Positions 17,635 to 27,125 of a DNA stretch of 64,000 nucleotides are shown here, in pieces. Source of the stretch: Streptomycetaceae bacterium (lineage in GTDB: Bacteria; Actinomycetota; Actinomycetes; Nanopelagicales; Nanopelagicaceae); assembly GCA_027483765.1 (NCBI GenBank), contig JAIXTW010000002.1:62001-126000 (forward strand). The letters are read 5' to 3'. Under the pieces are notes generated by a model, which was not told the DNA's origin, ran no database searches, and worked only from the letters and a program-made list of their open reading frames with translations. Every line of letters starts with the position of its first letter. Positions within the stretch are counted from its first letter, which is position 1. Both the position numbers and the translations under genes were made by a program.

Positions 17635-19244
17635 TTATTACTTACCTCCTGATAGCCCGTTGTCCAATATCCAGTTTGATCGAGTTGTTGCACGATTCGC
17701 TTGCGCCACTGGTCACTTGAATGTGGAAAGTCTTCGCGCCAGTGCGATCCACGAGTCTCTTGCCGAATCAGCGCTGCTTTCAGAATTGCTTGGGCTAATT
17801 GAAAGAGGTTGGTGGTCTCCCATGCTTCAACGCATGGTTGGTTACTTGTTCTATCTTCAATGCGCGTCAGATCCGAACTGGTTCGAATTAAGGAATCAGA
17901 GGAGCGCAGTACTCCCGCTCCGCGACTCATGCTTACTTGGATATCGTGACGCACTGATGGATCGAGCAGAATCGCTCGCGATACGTTCTCTACTGGTTCA
18001 CTAAACTCAGGAAGATTTGCAGCGATATACGATGCAATTCGCGCACTAAAGACAAGTCCCTCAAGTAATGAATTAGATGCAAGCCGGTTGGCCCCATGTA
18101 CTCCTGAGCATGCAGTCTCACCGCATGCATAGAGTCCGTTAACACTTGTTCTGCCATCGAGATCTACCCGAACACCGCCTGATGCGTAATGAGAAGCGGG
18201 TGCAACTGGAATCAGCTCTGTGAGTGGATTAATTCCATGGTTAACACATGATGCATAGATTGTTGGAAATCTCTTTTCAAAGCCTTCTAGGTGGCGCACA
18301 TCAAGCCAGACATGCTGTGCATGCTGGGCATTCATGATTCGCATGATTGAGATGGCAACAACATCGCGTGGCGCTAATTCAGCGAGTGGATGAATCTCTT
18401 TCATAAATCTATTGCCATGGCTATCGAGTAGGTATGCGCCTTCACCTCGGACAGCTTCACTGATAAGAGGTTGCTGGCCTTCTGAGTTATTTCCCAACCA
18501 GAGCACAGTTGGGTGAAATTGAATAAATTCTACGTCGGCAACTTTTGCTCCCGCGCGCAGTGCAAGCGCAACTCCATCTCCAGTTGAAACAGATGGGTTG
18601 GTGGTCTGTGCAAATACTTGCCCTAAACCACCAGTAGCTAAAACAACTGCTTTGGCAATTGCACGGCCAACTCCATCGCGGCTTCCAGCACCAATAACGT
18701 GCAAGGTGACTCCACAAACGTCGCCAATATCATTTTTTAGCGCATCTAAGACAAGTGCGTTCTCTACAACTTCAATTTCAGGATCGTTCTGCACGGCGGC
18801 GAGCAGTGCGCGTGAAACTTCGGCACCTGTTGCATCGCCACCTGCATGGATAATCCGATTACGTAAATGTCCACCTTCGCGAGTTAACGCAATCTCACCA
18901 CTTGCTTCTTTATCAAATATCGCGCCACGTTCAATAAGTTTACGTACCGCTTCTGGTCCCTCAGTTACCAATACTCGAACTGAGTCGATATCGCAGAGAC
19001 CTGCGCCAGCAATCAAGGTATCTTTTTCGTGAGCCTCTGGTGAATCTCCATCGCCGAGTGCAGCGGCAATTCCGCCTTGCGCCCATTTAGTTGAACCTTC
19101 ATCAACACTCGCTTTTGTTACCAGCAGAACAGATAAACCGAATGTTCGACATTGCAGTGCAGTGGTAAGTCCGGCAATTCCGGAACCGACAACAATGACA
19201 TCTGCTTGCGCGGTCCAGCCAGGTGCGGGGGCGAGTAATCTCAT
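17631..19244 (-). CDS. nadB: L-aspartate oxidase
   Basis: A 537-aa FAD enzyme oxidising L-aspartate to iminoaspartate for quinolinate formation. The dinucleotide-binding motif VVGSGIAGLTTAL lies near the N-terminus. The capping and catalytic regions include THPTVLW-like FHPTVLW, APRDVV and the GGVRVDLDGRTSVNGLYACGE block. The partner NadA is not in this window and must lie elsewhere if the pathway is complete. It overlaps panC and nadC by 4 nt each. Confidence 0.95.
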   Translation of the reverse strand: MRLLAPAPGWTAQADVIVVGSGIAGLTTALQCRTFGLSVLLVTKASVDEGSTKWAQGGIAAALGDGDSPEAHEKDTLIAGAGLCDIDSVRVLVTEGPEAVRKLIERGAIFDKEASGEIALTREGGHLRNRIIHAGGDATGAEVSRALLAAVQNDPEIEVVENALVLDALKNDIGDVCGVTLHVIGAGSRDGVGRAIAKAVVLATGGLGQVFAQTTNPSVSTGDGVALALRAGAKVADVEFIQFHPTVLWLGNNSEGQQPLISEAVRGEGAYLLDSHGNRFMKEIHPLAELAPRDVVAISIMRIMNAQHAQHVWLDVRHLEGFEKRFPTIYASCVNHGINPLTELIPVAPASHYASGGVRVDLDGRTSVNGLYACGETACSGVHGANRLASNSLLEGLVFSARIASYIAANLPEFSEPVENVSRAILLDPSVRHDIQVSMSRGAGVLRSSDSLIRTSSDLTRIEDRTSNQPCVEAWETTNLFQLAQAILKAALIRQETRGSHWREDFPHSSDQWRKRIVQQLDQTGYWTTGYQEVSNK

Positions 19245-20011
19245 GAGCTTTGCACCATCTGCATATTGTCAATCAAACGGACCTCATTTATCCACCCAGC
19301 GACGATTGCACGCACGTGTGCTGTCTGCGGGGAGGCCGGTGCGAAACTTTCTTCATCGATGAAATCAGCGTAATCGAGGGTGAAGAGTGGCTCTAATGAA
19401 AGCGCTGCACGCAACTCAGCCTCGGTTTTAGAGCTAGCCAAAGCACGTGAAATCACGGTGGCTGCGGCTCTGCCCTCAGCGGTTAATCGGATATTTCTTG
19501 ATGACATCGCTAGGCCATCGGACTCGCGAATGATTGGGGCCCGAATAATTTCAACGTCGCCAGCAATTTCTTCAACAAGCTTTAGTTGTTGAAAATCTTT
19601 CTCACCAAAGATGGCAACGCTAGGTTTGAGTAAATCAAAGAACCTGCGCACAACGGTAACAACTCCATCGAAATGCCCCGGTCGTGACTTTCCCTCGTAC
19701 AGATGCGAGATTGGTCCAGCGCTGAGAACGCGATGGTTTGCCGGATAAATTTCGGCCTGCGATGGAAGCCATACATGTGTCGCGCCATGACTCGCAGCTA
19801 ACGCAAGATCAGCCTCAGGAGTTCTGGGGTATTTTGCTAAGTCTTGCGCGTTCTCAAATTGCAGTGGATTAATAAAAATACTGAGAACTACATTCTTATT
19901 TTTTTGCTGTGCAATCGAGAGTAGCGATGCATGTCCGGCATGAAGTGCACCCATGGTTGGTACAAATGCGCAGCCAGAAGGAAGCTCTCGCACATCTGTT
20001 ACTACTTTCAT
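19241..20011 (-). CDS. panC: Pantothenate synthetase
   Basis: Condenses pantoate and beta-alanine with ATP. A 256-aa nucleotidyltransferase-fold enzyme with FVPTMGALHAGHASL (HIGH-like), the GEKDFQQL region and SSRNIRL (KMSKS equivalent). A Shine-Dalgarno AGGAC precedes the start, and it lies 50 nt after folK, so it is probably in the same transcript. panB and panD are not in the window. Confidence 0.95.
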   Translation of the reverse strand: MKVVTDVRELPSGCAFVPTMGALHAGHASLLSIAQQKNKNVVLSIFINPLQFENAQDLAKYPRTPEADLALAASHGATHVWLPSQAEIYPANHRVLSAGPISHLYEGKSRPGHFDGVVTVVRRFFDLLKPSVAIFGEKDFQQLKLVEEIAGDVEIIRAPIIRESDGLAMSSRNIRLTAEGRAAATVISRALASSKTEAELRAALSLEPLFTLDYADFIDEESFAPASPQTAHVRAIVAGWINEVRLIDNMQMVQSS

Positions 20012-20061
20012 GGCTCCAGTCCTTTCAGGTACCGGGCGGGCAGTGCTTAAAGTCTAAAGCG

Positions 20062-20508
20062 TTATGGCAATTGCTCCAAAAGGTGCGAAATTTTTCCGTG
20101 GGTAAGCAGAATCGCATCAGCTTCAATTTCAAACCAAGGTTCTAGGACAAATCTCCGCTCATGTGCGCGTGGATGTGGAAGTTCTAACTCAGCAGCGCTG
20201 CTCAGAAGTCCTCCGTATTGGATGAGATCTAAATCAATAGTTCGAGGGCCCCAACGTTCTAGCCGTTCGCGACCTAAAGTTTTTTCAATGCCATGCAAGA
20301 GAGATAGTAAATCTGCCGCCGGTAAATCACTTTCTAAAATGCAGACCGCATTGATGTAATCCGGCTGTTCAGGTCCGCCCATGGGCTTACTTGCATGGAG
20401 CGAAGAGACTGCGGTGACATCTGTGGCAGCGCGTAACATGGAGATTGCTAACTCGATTTGTTCTCGCGGATTACCAATATTGGCACCGAGCGCAATGACC
20501 GCCTTCAT
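20062..20508 (-). CDS. folK: 2-amino-4-hydroxy-6-hydroxymethyldihydropteridine pyrophosphokinase
   Basis: Transfers pyrophosphate from ATP to 6-hydroxymethyl-dihydropterin. At 148 aa it shows the start VIALGANIGNP, the ERWGPRTIDLDLIQYG signature with the Mg-binding DLD, and LPHPRAHERRFVLEP. Start and folB stop overlap as ATGA (20505-20508). Third folate gene of the folE-folP-folB-folK set. Confidence 0.94.
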   Translation of the reverse strand: MKAVIALGANIGNPREQIELAISMLRAATDVTAVSSLHASKPMGGPEQPDYINAVCILESDLPAADLLSLLHGIEKTLGRERLERWGPRTIDLDLIQYGGLLSSAAELELPHPRAHERRFVLEPWFEIEADAILLTHGKISHLLEQLP

Positions 20509-20861
20509 CGCGAGATTGTTACTGCAATATCTGAGACCTCTGCTGTCACAGGAGCTTTCGGCTTATGCACAGTTACTGTGACGCGCTGGATACTCGGGTG
20601 ATCTGCTTTTATTCGGTCTGCAATTCTTCCAGCAAGTCTTTCGATGAGTTGGACGCGGGCGCCGGTAATTTCCTCCACTACAAGTTCAGAAAGTGCACCG
20701 TAATCAATAGTGTCATTTAAATCATCGGAAACGCTCGCCTTTGAGAGATCAAGATGTAGCTCAAGATCTACGAAGAAATCCTGTCCGTTCTTTGCTTCGT
20801 GTTCAAATACTCCGTGATAGCCAAAGCCATGAATTCCTTTAATGCAGATGATGTCACTCAT
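20505..20861 (-). CDS. folB: Dihydroneopterin aldolase
   Basis: Splits 7,8-dihydroneopterin to hydroxymethyl-dihydropterin and glycolaldehyde. At 118 aa it has the family start IKGIHGFGYHGVFEHEAKNGQ, DTIDYGALSELV with active-site tyrosine, and VTVHKPKAPV with the catalytic lysine. It overlaps folP and folK by 4 nt each. Confidence 0.94.
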   Translation of the reverse strand: MSDIICIKGIHGFGYHGVFEHEAKNGQDFFVDLELHLDLSKASVSDDLNDTIDYGALSELVVEEITGARVQLIERLAGRIADRIKADHPSIQRVTVTVHKPKAPVTAEVSDIAVTISR

Positions 20862-21613
20862 GCACTGACCACGCTCTTATTTGATTTCACACCATGAACC
20901 CTAACCGCCCAAATCCCTTTACCAACTAGTGATTGTGTGACTGCTACCGTTGCTTCTTCACGTGAATCTGGCGTATCTCCCCCGAGGAATCGTTTACGCG
21001 AATGACCAATGAGAACCGGATAACCCAAAGCAATAAATTCATCAATGCGTTTTAGGATCTCCCAGTTGTGATCAGGATCTTTAGCAAAGCCGATACCCGG
21101 ATCAAGAATTATGTTTTCCCGTTTAATGCCGGCAGCTAGCGCCTTATCTAATTGCAACGTCACTTCATCGATTACCTCTTTGACGACGTCGTTATAAATA
21201 GCCTTTGAATTCATATCCACTGAATGGCCTCGCCAATGCATGAGGGTGTATTTACATCCTAAGCGCGCGATGGTGGCAAACATTTCTGGATCTGCAGCAC
21301 CTCCACTCACATCATTAACAATGCTCGCGCCAGCTTGCACAGCCAATTGCGCAGTCTCTGCCCGCATGGTGTCGATACTCAAGGTGACGCCCTTGTCAGC
21401 GAGACCTGTAATTACTGGGATTACGCGCGCCTGCTCTTCTTGCGCGGATACTCGCTCTGCGCCGGGCCGAGTTGATTCGCCACCAATATCGATGATGTCG
21501 ACGCCTTCATCAATCATCTCTAACCCACGAGTAATTGCAATGTGGGTTTCGAAATTTATCCCTCCATCAGCAAAAGAATCTGGTGTGACATTGAGAATTC
21601 CCATCACAAGCAT
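20858..21613 (-). CDS. folP: Dihydropteroate synthase
   Basis: Joins p-aminobenzoate to dihydropterin pyrophosphate, the sulfonamide target. A 251-aa TIM barrel with MGILNVTPDSFADGG, DIGGESTRPGA, SIDTMRAETA, NDVSGG, DPGIGFAKD and the C-terminal IGHSRKRFLGG and VHGVKSN. The enzyme begins almost directly at the first barrel strand, as in short bacterial forms. It starts 6 nt after folE and overlaps folB by 4 nt. Confidence 0.95.
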   Translation of the reverse strand: MLVMGILNVTPDSFADGGINFETHIAITRGLEMIDEGVDIIDIGGESTRPGAERVSAQEEQARVIPVITGLADKGVTLSIDTMRAETAQLAVQAGASIVNDVSGGAADPEMFATIARLGCKYTLMHWRGHSVDMNSKAIYNDVVKEVIDEVTLQLDKALAAGIKRENIILDPGIGFAKDPDHNWEILKRIDEFIALGYPVLIGHSRKRFLGGDTPDSREEATVAVTQSLVGKGIWAVRVHGVKSNKSVVSA

Positions 21614-21619
21614 GGTGAA

Positions 21620-22231
21620 CTATCGATTCGTGATCAGGCTAATGGCCTCGGCGCGAGTGGTTGCATCGCGCAAAACTCCGCGCACTGCCGATGTGGTTGT
21701 TCGTGCTTGTGACTTTCTCACACCGCGCATAGACATGCATAGGTGTTCGCAATCAACAATGACGATGACGCCCATAGGTTTCAGAATTTCTACAAGAGCA
21801 TCAGCAATCTGTGTCGTTAGCCGCTCTTGAACTTGAGGTCTACGTGCAAAGAGATCAACTAATCGAGCAACTTTTGAAAGTCCCGTGATTTTTCCACTCG
21901 GGATATATCCAACATGGGCCACGCCGTGAAATGGGGTGAGGTGGTGTTCGCAATGTGAAAAAACTTCGATGTCACGAATGATTACGAGCTCTTCATGTCC
22001 GATATCAAAAGTTGTTGTTAGTACATCTTCTGGTTTCTGCCACAGTCCTTCAAAGTTCTCAGCAAAGGCGCGCGCAACTCGTGCCGGAGTGTCTCTAAGA
22101 CCTTCTCGATCTGGATCTTCACCTAGCGCGAGTAAAAGTTCGCGTACCGCTTTCTCTGCCCGCTCTTGATCGTAAGGATGTGATGCGCGCCCATCATCAG
22201 GTCCCATCGAGACGGAAGCGATATCACTCAC
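21620..22231 (-). CDS. folE: GTP cyclohydrolase I
   Basis: Opens GTP to dihydroneopterin triphosphate, the first step of folate synthesis. At 203 aa it carries zinc ligands in [10 protein letters not shown] and [11 protein letters not shown], plus [20 protein letters not shown] and [12 protein letters not shown]. The start overlaps the ftsH stop by 4 nt (22228-22231), the usual actinobacterial arrangement. Confidence 0.96.
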   Translation of the reverse strand: MSDIASVSMGPDDGRASHPYDQERAEKAVRELLLALGEDPDREGLRDTPARVARAFAENFEGLWQKPEDVLTTTFDIGHEELVIIRDIEVFSHCEHHLTPFHGVAHVGYIPSGKITGLSKVARLVDLFARRPQVQERLTTQIADALVEILKPMGVIVIVDCEHLCMSMRGVRKSQARTTTSAVRGVLRDATTRAEAISLITNR

Positions 22232-24297
22232 TCGGTAGTTGCTTTCTTTACCCGACGCGATTTTTTAGGCGCCTCGGTAGGCGTAGCCACAATTCGCTCT
22301 GGAATATCTACCGGTGGCGTCGCAGATGGAATACGAGTCGCTGACCCGGTCCACGCTGGACGATTAGGCCAAGACTTCACCTTGGTAAATATCTTCGCAA
22401 TATCTTCTTTATTGAGAGTCTCTCGCTCGAGCAATTGAATAACCATCTCATCAAGAATTACTCGATTCGCTTCCAGGATATCGAATGCTTCTTGATGTGC
22501 GGTCTCAATAAGTTTGCGAATCTCAGCATCAACAGTGGCGGCAACGTTCTCCGAATAATCACGCTGATGTCCGTAATCGCGCCCCATAAATGGCTCGGAG
22601 GCATCGGCGCCTAATTTAATTGCGCCAATAGCTTCAGTCATTCCGTATTGCGTTACCATGGCACGAGCCAACGCAGTTGCTTTCTCAATGTCATTTGAAG
22701 CACCAGTAGAAGGGTCATGGAAGATAAGTTCTTCTGCTGCCCGGCCGCCAAGTGAATACGCTAATTGATCAAGCAGTTGATTACGTGTAGTTGAGTACTT
22801 ATCTTCATCAGGTAGAACCATCGTGTAACCAAGTGCTCGTCCTCGAGGCATGATGGTGATTTTATGTACTGGATCTGTATGTGGAAGCGCATGCGCAACC
22901 AGTGCATGACCTGCCTCGTGATAGGCGGTCACGCGACGTTCTGCCTCAGACATCAATCGTGACTTGCGCTGTGGTCCAGCCATAACACGATCGATAGCTT
23001 CATCGATTTGAATATTGCCAATTGTTTTTTGACCTTCGCGCGCAGTTAGTAGCGCTGCTTCATTGAGCACGTTAGCTAGATCTGCACCAGTAAACCCTGG
23101 CGTTCTGCGCGCATATGAAATGAGTTCAACTTCCTTTGAAATTGGTTTGTTCTTCGCATGCACTTTAAGAATATCTTCACGACCCTTGAGGTCTGGTCGC
23201 TCCACCGGAATCTGACGATCGAATCGGCCTGGACGAAGGAGTGCTGGATCTAAAACATCTGGACGGTTTGTAGCTGCGATGAGAATTACTTGGCCATTGG
23301 CTTCGAATCCATCCATCTCCACGAGAAGTTGGTTAAGAGTTTGCTCACGCTCGTCGTGGCCACCACCCATACCTGCACCACGCTGGCGTCCAACTGCATC
23401 GATTTCATCTACAAAAACAATTGCTGGCGCATGAGCTTTTGCTTGATTAAATAAATCACGCACTCGGGCAGCACCAACTCCGACAAACATTTCTACGAAG
23501 TCCGAACCAGAGATTGAATAGAAAGGTACTTTTGCTTCACCGGCGACCGCACGTGCGAGAAGAGTCTTTCCTGTTCCTGGAGGGCCATAGAGAAGTACTC
23601 CCTTAGGAATCTTCGCACCTAGGAGCGCGTACTTAGCCGGATCTGCAAGGAAATCTTTTATCTCCTCTAGTTCGGCGATTGCTTCATCAGCACCTGCCAC
23701 ATCATCAAAGGTGTTCTGTGGAACGTCGCTGTCTTGCAACTTCGCACGTGACTTACCAAATGAAAATACTCGATTTCCGCCTTGCGCTTGGCTCATTAAG
23801 AGGAAGAAGAGCAGACCGATAATCAGGATTGGACCAAAACTAAAGAGAATCGTTGTTAACACCGATGTCTTTGGAACATCTACCGTCCAACCTTTTACAG
23901 GTGGGTTAGCGGTGAGTTCATCGACAAGTGTTGGTTCCTGGCGGGCGATGTATGACGCTTCTACCTTTGTGGCACCTTTTATCGTGCTACCGCCAACTAA
24001 TATCAAGCGAATTTTCTGACTCTTATCGATGAGTACAGCAGACTCAACTTTAGATTGCGAGATTGCAGCAATAGCTTGTGATGTTTTAATTTCGGTATAC
24101 CGATTTGAGGCACTGGAGATTTGGCCAAAGATGGTTACACCGATGATTGCGACAATAATCCAGAACAAGGGGCCTCGGAGAAGTTTTTGGGCACGCGTTT
24201 GCGGCACCACTTTGACGTTCTTCGGGGCTCCACTTGTTTCCTTCGATTTCTTAAAGCGATCGAAGAATGATTTATTGCTCGGAATCTGGGAAGACAT
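22228..24297 (-). CDS. ftsH: ATP-dependent zinc metalloprotease FtsH
   Basis: A membrane-anchored AAA+ protease that degrades misfolded and regulatory proteins. At 689 aa it has transmembrane segments at ~43-60 and ~147-168 flanking an extracytoplasmic domain. Walker A is GPPGTGKT (238-245), Walker B VFVDEIDA (294-301), the second region of homology [12 protein letters not shown], and the zinc site HEAGH (460-464). The C-terminal tail is basic (KKSRRVKK). A Shine-Dalgarno AAGGAG overlaps the hpt stop (TAAGGAG), with the ATG 8 nt past hpt. Confidence 0.97.
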   Translation of the reverse strand: MSSQIPSNKSFFDRFKKSKETSGAPKNVKVVPQTRAQKLLRGPLFWIIVAIIGVTIFGQISSASNRYTEIKTSQAIAAISQSKVESAVLIDKSQKIRLILVGGSTIKGATKVEASYIARQEPTLVDELTANPPVKGWTVDVPKTSVLTTILFSFGPILIIGLLFFLLMSQAQGGNRVFSFGKSRAKLQDSDVPQNTFDDVAGADEAIAELEEIKDFLADPAKYALLGAKIPKGVLLYGPPGTGKTLLARAVAGEAKVPFYSISGSDFVEMFVGVGAARVRDLFNQAKAHAPAIVFVDEIDAVGRQRGAGMGGGHDEREQTLNQLLVEMDGFEANGQVILIAATNRPDVLDPALLRPGRFDRQIPVERPDLKGREDILKVHAKNKPISKEVELISYARRTPGFTGADLANVLNEAALLTAREGQKTIGNIQIDEAIDRVMAGPQRKSRLMSEAERRVTAYHEAGHALVAHALPHTDPVHKITIMPRGRALGYTMVLPDEDKYSTTRNQLLDQLAYSLGGRAAEELIFHDPSTGASNDIEKATALARAMVTQYGMTEAIGAIKLGADASEPFMGRDYGHQRDYSENVAATVDAEIRKLIETAHQEAFDILEANRVILDEMVIQLLERETLNKEDIAKIFTKVKSWPNRPAWTGSATRIPSATPPVDIPERIVATPTEAPKKSRRVKKATTE

Positions 24298-24305
24298 GGA
24301 GCTCC

Positions 24306-24857
24306 TTAAGAATACATGTGCTTGGCAAGCACACCGATAAATGACAGGTTGCGATACTTCTCATCGAAGTCGAGCCCGTATCCGACAACGAACTCTGTTG
24401 GAATCTCAAAGCCTACGTACTTAACATCGACATCAACTTTTGCCGCTTCAGGTTTACGAAGGATGGCCAAAATTTCAACGGATGCAGCGCCACGTGAAAG
24501 TAGATTTGCCTTTAGCCAAGACAAAGTAAGTCCGGAGTCAACAATGTCTTCCACAATAAGTACATGTCGATTGGTGATGTCACGATCTAAATCTTTCAAG
24601 ATTCGAACGACACCACTTGATTTTGTGCCAGAACCGTATGAAGAAACGGCCATCCAATCCATTTCGATATGTGTTTGCATCGCTCGCGTGAGATCTGCCA
24701 TCGCCATAATCGCGCCTTTGAGAACTCCCACCAACAAAACTTGCTTATCTTTGTAATCTTTATCAACGCGCGCGGCAAGTTCTAAAATCTTGGCAGACAG
24801 TTGTGCTTCTGTTGCAATTACTTTTTCAACATCTGTGCCGACTGCTGCGAGATCCAC
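24306..24857 (-). CDS. hpt: Hypoxanthine phosphoribosyltransferase
   Basis: Salvages hypoxanthine and guanine to IMP and GMP using PRPP. At 183 aa it has [16 protein letters not shown], the PRPP loop [14 protein letters not shown], and [17 protein letters not shown] is taken as the start because a Shine-Dalgarno AAGGAG lies about 9 nt upstream and the reading begins in the expected place. It lies between tilS and ftsH, as is usual in Actinobacteria. Confidence 0.94.
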   Translation of the reverse strand: MDLAAVGTDVEKVIATEAQLSAKILELAARVDKDYKDKQVLLVGVLKGAIMAMADLTRAMQTHIEMDWMAVSSYGSGTKSSGVVRILKDLDRDITNRHVLIVEDIVDSGLTLSWLKANLLSRGAASVEILAILRKPEAAKVDVDVKYVGFEIPTEFVVGYGLDFDEKYRNLSFIGVLAKHMYS

Positions 24858-24887
24858 CGGGTGTGCTCCTTAGTGTGCGAATCGAGA

Positions 24888-25847
24888 TTACTGGTTTAAG
24901 AGCGAAAGTCTGCCCGAAATTCGCTCAACCTTCACACCACCCGGCAGGCTCACTAGCCCCTGACCGTGCCAAGACGTGACCAGCGCCTCAACCGAGGCGA
25001 TATGGTCGGCAGAAATTGAGCCAGATGGAGCGCCAGCAGCATAAATCGCCGCCCGCAGGATCCGGCTCCGGATTGCTCTCGGCAGCAGCTCCAGGGCCGA
25101 ACAATCCAAATCTTTCAGGTTATGACGAGACATTTCAGCGTCAGCGATTGCATCGAGGGCATCAGCATCATCTCGAAGAAGTGATGCGCTGCGCGCTAAA
25201 GCCGCAGCAATTCCGGGGCCGATTTTTTCTTCCATGATTGGGAGCACATCTCGGCGCACTCTTACTCTTGAGAATTCCGGGTTTTCATTATGAGGATCGT
25301 TCCAGAAATCCAGATTCATCTCCTTGCATGCGTTCTCAGTCTCTTTGCGAGTACAAGCAAGTAGCGGACGAATATATGTACCGTTTTCAACCGCCATTCC
25401 GGAGAGCGAGCGAGTTCCTGATCCGCGAACTAATCCAAGTAGAACCGTCTCAGCTTGATCATCTCGAGTGTGTCCAAGAAAAACTTTAGTTGCATTTTCC
25501 TCGGTTGCAATCTTTGATAGGGCTTCATAACGAGCCTTGCGAGCACCAGCTTCTAGCCCTGATTCGAGCGAAACATTTACCTTCGCGACAATAACTCTTT
25601 CATAGCCCATCGTCTTCAATTGGGATTCGACTCGGGCGGCTTGCTCAGAAGATTTTTCTTGTAGCTGATGATCAATTGTGACTGCGACAATTTTGAGAGC
25701 CAATGGTGCTGCTTCTTTATAAACCGCAAAAGCAAGTGCCAAAGAATCGGCTCCACCAGAGACGGCTACGAGAATGCAATCTCCAGCTTCAGATTTCGAA
25801 AGGTGCTCTTTTACAGCGTTACGAATTGCAACTATTGCCTGAGCCAT
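24888..25847 (-). CDS. tilS: tRNA(Ile)-lysidine synthetase
   Basis: Modifies C34 of tRNA-Ile(CAU) to lysidine so it reads AUA. At 319 aa, the N-type ATPase PP-loop SGGADS is at 30-35, followed by LGHTRDDQAETVL and RPLLACTRKET; a C-terminal substrate domain is present but short. The ATG has no ribosome-binding site. TAATCT stands 6 nt upstream and its TAA is the stop codon of the preceding NlpC/P60 gene, so this gene can be started by its own leaderless promoter. Confidence 0.93.
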   Translation of the reverse strand: MAQAIVAIRNAVKEHLSKSEAGDCILVAVSGGADSLALAFAVYKEAAPLALKIVAVTIDHQLQEKSSEQAARVESQLKTMGYERVIVAKVNVSLESGLEAGARKARYEALSKIATEENATKVFLGHTRDDQAETVLLGLVRGSGTRSLSGMAVENGTYIRPLLACTRKETENACKEMNLDFWNDPHNENPEFSRVRVRRDVLPIMEEKIGPGIAAALARSASLLRDDADALDAIADAEMSRHNLKDLDCSALELLPRAIRSRILRAAIYAAGAPSGSISADHIASVEALVTSWHGQGLVSLPGGVKVERISGRLSLLNQ

Positions 25848-25859
25848 GAAGCAAGATTA
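25848..25859 (-). promoter_or_regulatory. Leaderless -10 of tilS built on the upstream stop codon
   Basis: On the minus strand TAATCT (25859-25854) is followed by 6 nt and ATG. Bases 25859-25857 are the TAA that ends the NlpC/P60 gene. Stop codon and -10 hexamer therefore share three bases. Confidence 0.55.
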
Positions 25860-27059
25860 GACCCGGCCGCCGAATGGCATAAGCCCCTTGATGCTATAAA
25901 TGCTCGAGTAGAGCAGACCCTTACCCTTTGAGTTCGCTTCCCACATCATTCCGCCACCTGCGTAAATTGTGATGTGGTGGATTGTCGAGATATTTCCTTT
26001 GTAGGAGTAGAACAAGAGATCACCTGGTTCTAGTTCGTTTAGTGTTACATGCTTTGTATAACCGGCATAGAGCGCTGAGTTTAAGCGATCCCAGTTGGGC
26101 CAACCGAGTCCAGCAGATTTATACGCGGCATAAACAAGTCCAGAACAGTCGAACGAGTTTGGACCTTCCGAGCCCCAAATATATGGTTTGCGCGCAAGCA
26201 CTTGCTTCTTTGCAAAGGCAACGGCCGCTAATCGCTGCGCTTCGGTAGTGCGACTTGTTGATCTTCCCTTAAATCCTATATTCGGCCAGACCTTTGATTG
26301 GTTAATCGTATTGGCGGCCGTATTTGCCTGGCTCTCTTCCAGGAGCGCCAGTTGTCGCTGTTGTTCAAGTGTGACTCGAACATTTCTTGCGGTCGCAAGT
26401 TCCTTAATCAACTTATCTTGCACTGCACGAAGTTTGTCCACTTCCTTCTGCTGTAAACCTTGTGCATCATCAGCAACTTTTTTCGCTGCTGCAACTTTTG
26501 CAGTTGCTACTTCTTGCACAATCTTCGCCTCATCAGCTTTCTTCTTTGCCGCGCGAGCCACAATTTCGGCTTCCTTGTATCGCTCAAGTGAAGTTGTGTT
26601 GCGAGCTCCCAGCGTATTCAAAGTTGAAAGTTGGTCAATCAAATCCTGTGGACCATTTGCACTCAGCAGTGGCTCAATATCGCTCATGGCCCCACCCAGC
26701 ATGTAAGCATCAACTGCCAACTTACCGATGACGCGGTGCGCCTCTTGCACCGCCGCGGCGGTTTCCGCTGCGTACTTAGCAGCCGCTACCGCTTGCGTGG
26801 TCGCGATATCCAACTCTCGCTTAGCTTTTAAATATAAAGCTCGCGCAGCATTTGCTTTAGCCGTTAGCTGTTTTAAGGTGAGATTCGCTGCTGCCAATTT
26901 CTTCGCGGCGGCGTCAGCCACTTTTTTCTTTTCTGCTTCAGCTTTTTTTGCGGCTTCAATCTGTTCTAGCGTTGGCTTGGGTTTCGCTACCGCTGGAGTG
27001 GAGGCCAAGCAGAGCCCTGCGATGAGTGCAAGGGATACTAAACGATGGCTGCGGCGCAT
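25857..27059 (-). CDS. Secreted NlpC/P60 peptidoglycan endopeptidase with coiled coil (RipA-like)
   Basis: A 400-aa exported cell-wall hydrolase. The signal peptide ends near ASTPAVA. Residues ~30-235 are a Lys/Ala-rich coiled coil that in RipA-type enzymes acts as a regulatory arm. The C-terminal NlpC/P60 domain (~285-400) has catalytic C305 (FDCSGLVY) and H362 (HHITIYAGGG), with ELEPGDLLFY between. It likely cuts D-Glu-mDAP links at division septa; that role is family inference. Probably leaderless: TATTCT lies 6 nt before ATG. It occupies the position upstream of tilS that dacB often holds in Actinobacteria. Confidence 0.88.
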   Translation of the reverse strand: MRRSHRLVSLALIAGLCLASTPAVAKPKPTLEQIEAAKKAEAEKKKVADAAAKKLAAANLTLKQLTAKANAARALYLKAKRELDIATTQAVAAAKYAAETAAAVQEAHRVIGKLAVDAYMLGGAMSDIEPLLSANGPQDLIDQLSTLNTLGARNTTSLERYKEAEIVARAAKKKADEAKIVQEVATAKVAAAKKVADDAQGLQQKEVDKLRAVQDKLIKELATARNVRVTLEQQRQLALLEESQANTAANTINQSKVWPNIGFKGRSTSRTTEAQRLAAVAFAKKQVLARKPYIWGSEGPNSFDCSGLVYAAYKSAGLGWPNWDRLNSALYAGYTKHVTLNELEPGDLLFYSYKGNISTIHHITIYAGGGMMWEANSKGKGLLYSSIYSIKGLMPFGGRV

Positions 27060-27071
27060 TGAAGAAGAATA
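27060..27071 (-). promoter_or_regulatory. Leaderless -10 of the NlpC/P60 gene
   Basis: TATTCT on the minus strand (27071-27066) is separated by 6 nt from the ATG at 27059, with no Shine-Dalgarno site. This would head the long tilS-hpt-ftsH-fol transcript. Confidence 0.5.
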
Positions 27072-27092
27072 AATCAGCCCCAGATTTTAAGT

Positions 27093-27125
27093 GTGGCTAG
27101 CGCCCCTGTGTCGCTAGTTAGCCAC
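27093..27125 (-). terminator. Hairpin at the end of the ABC transporter operon
   Basis: Two nested dyads occur here: GTGGCTA (27093-27099) with TAGCCAC (27119-27125), and CTAGCG (27097-27102) with CGCTAG (27112-27117). The arm contains the TAG stop of the permease gene (27114-27116). No T-tract follows, so terminator function is tentative. Confidence 0.35.
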
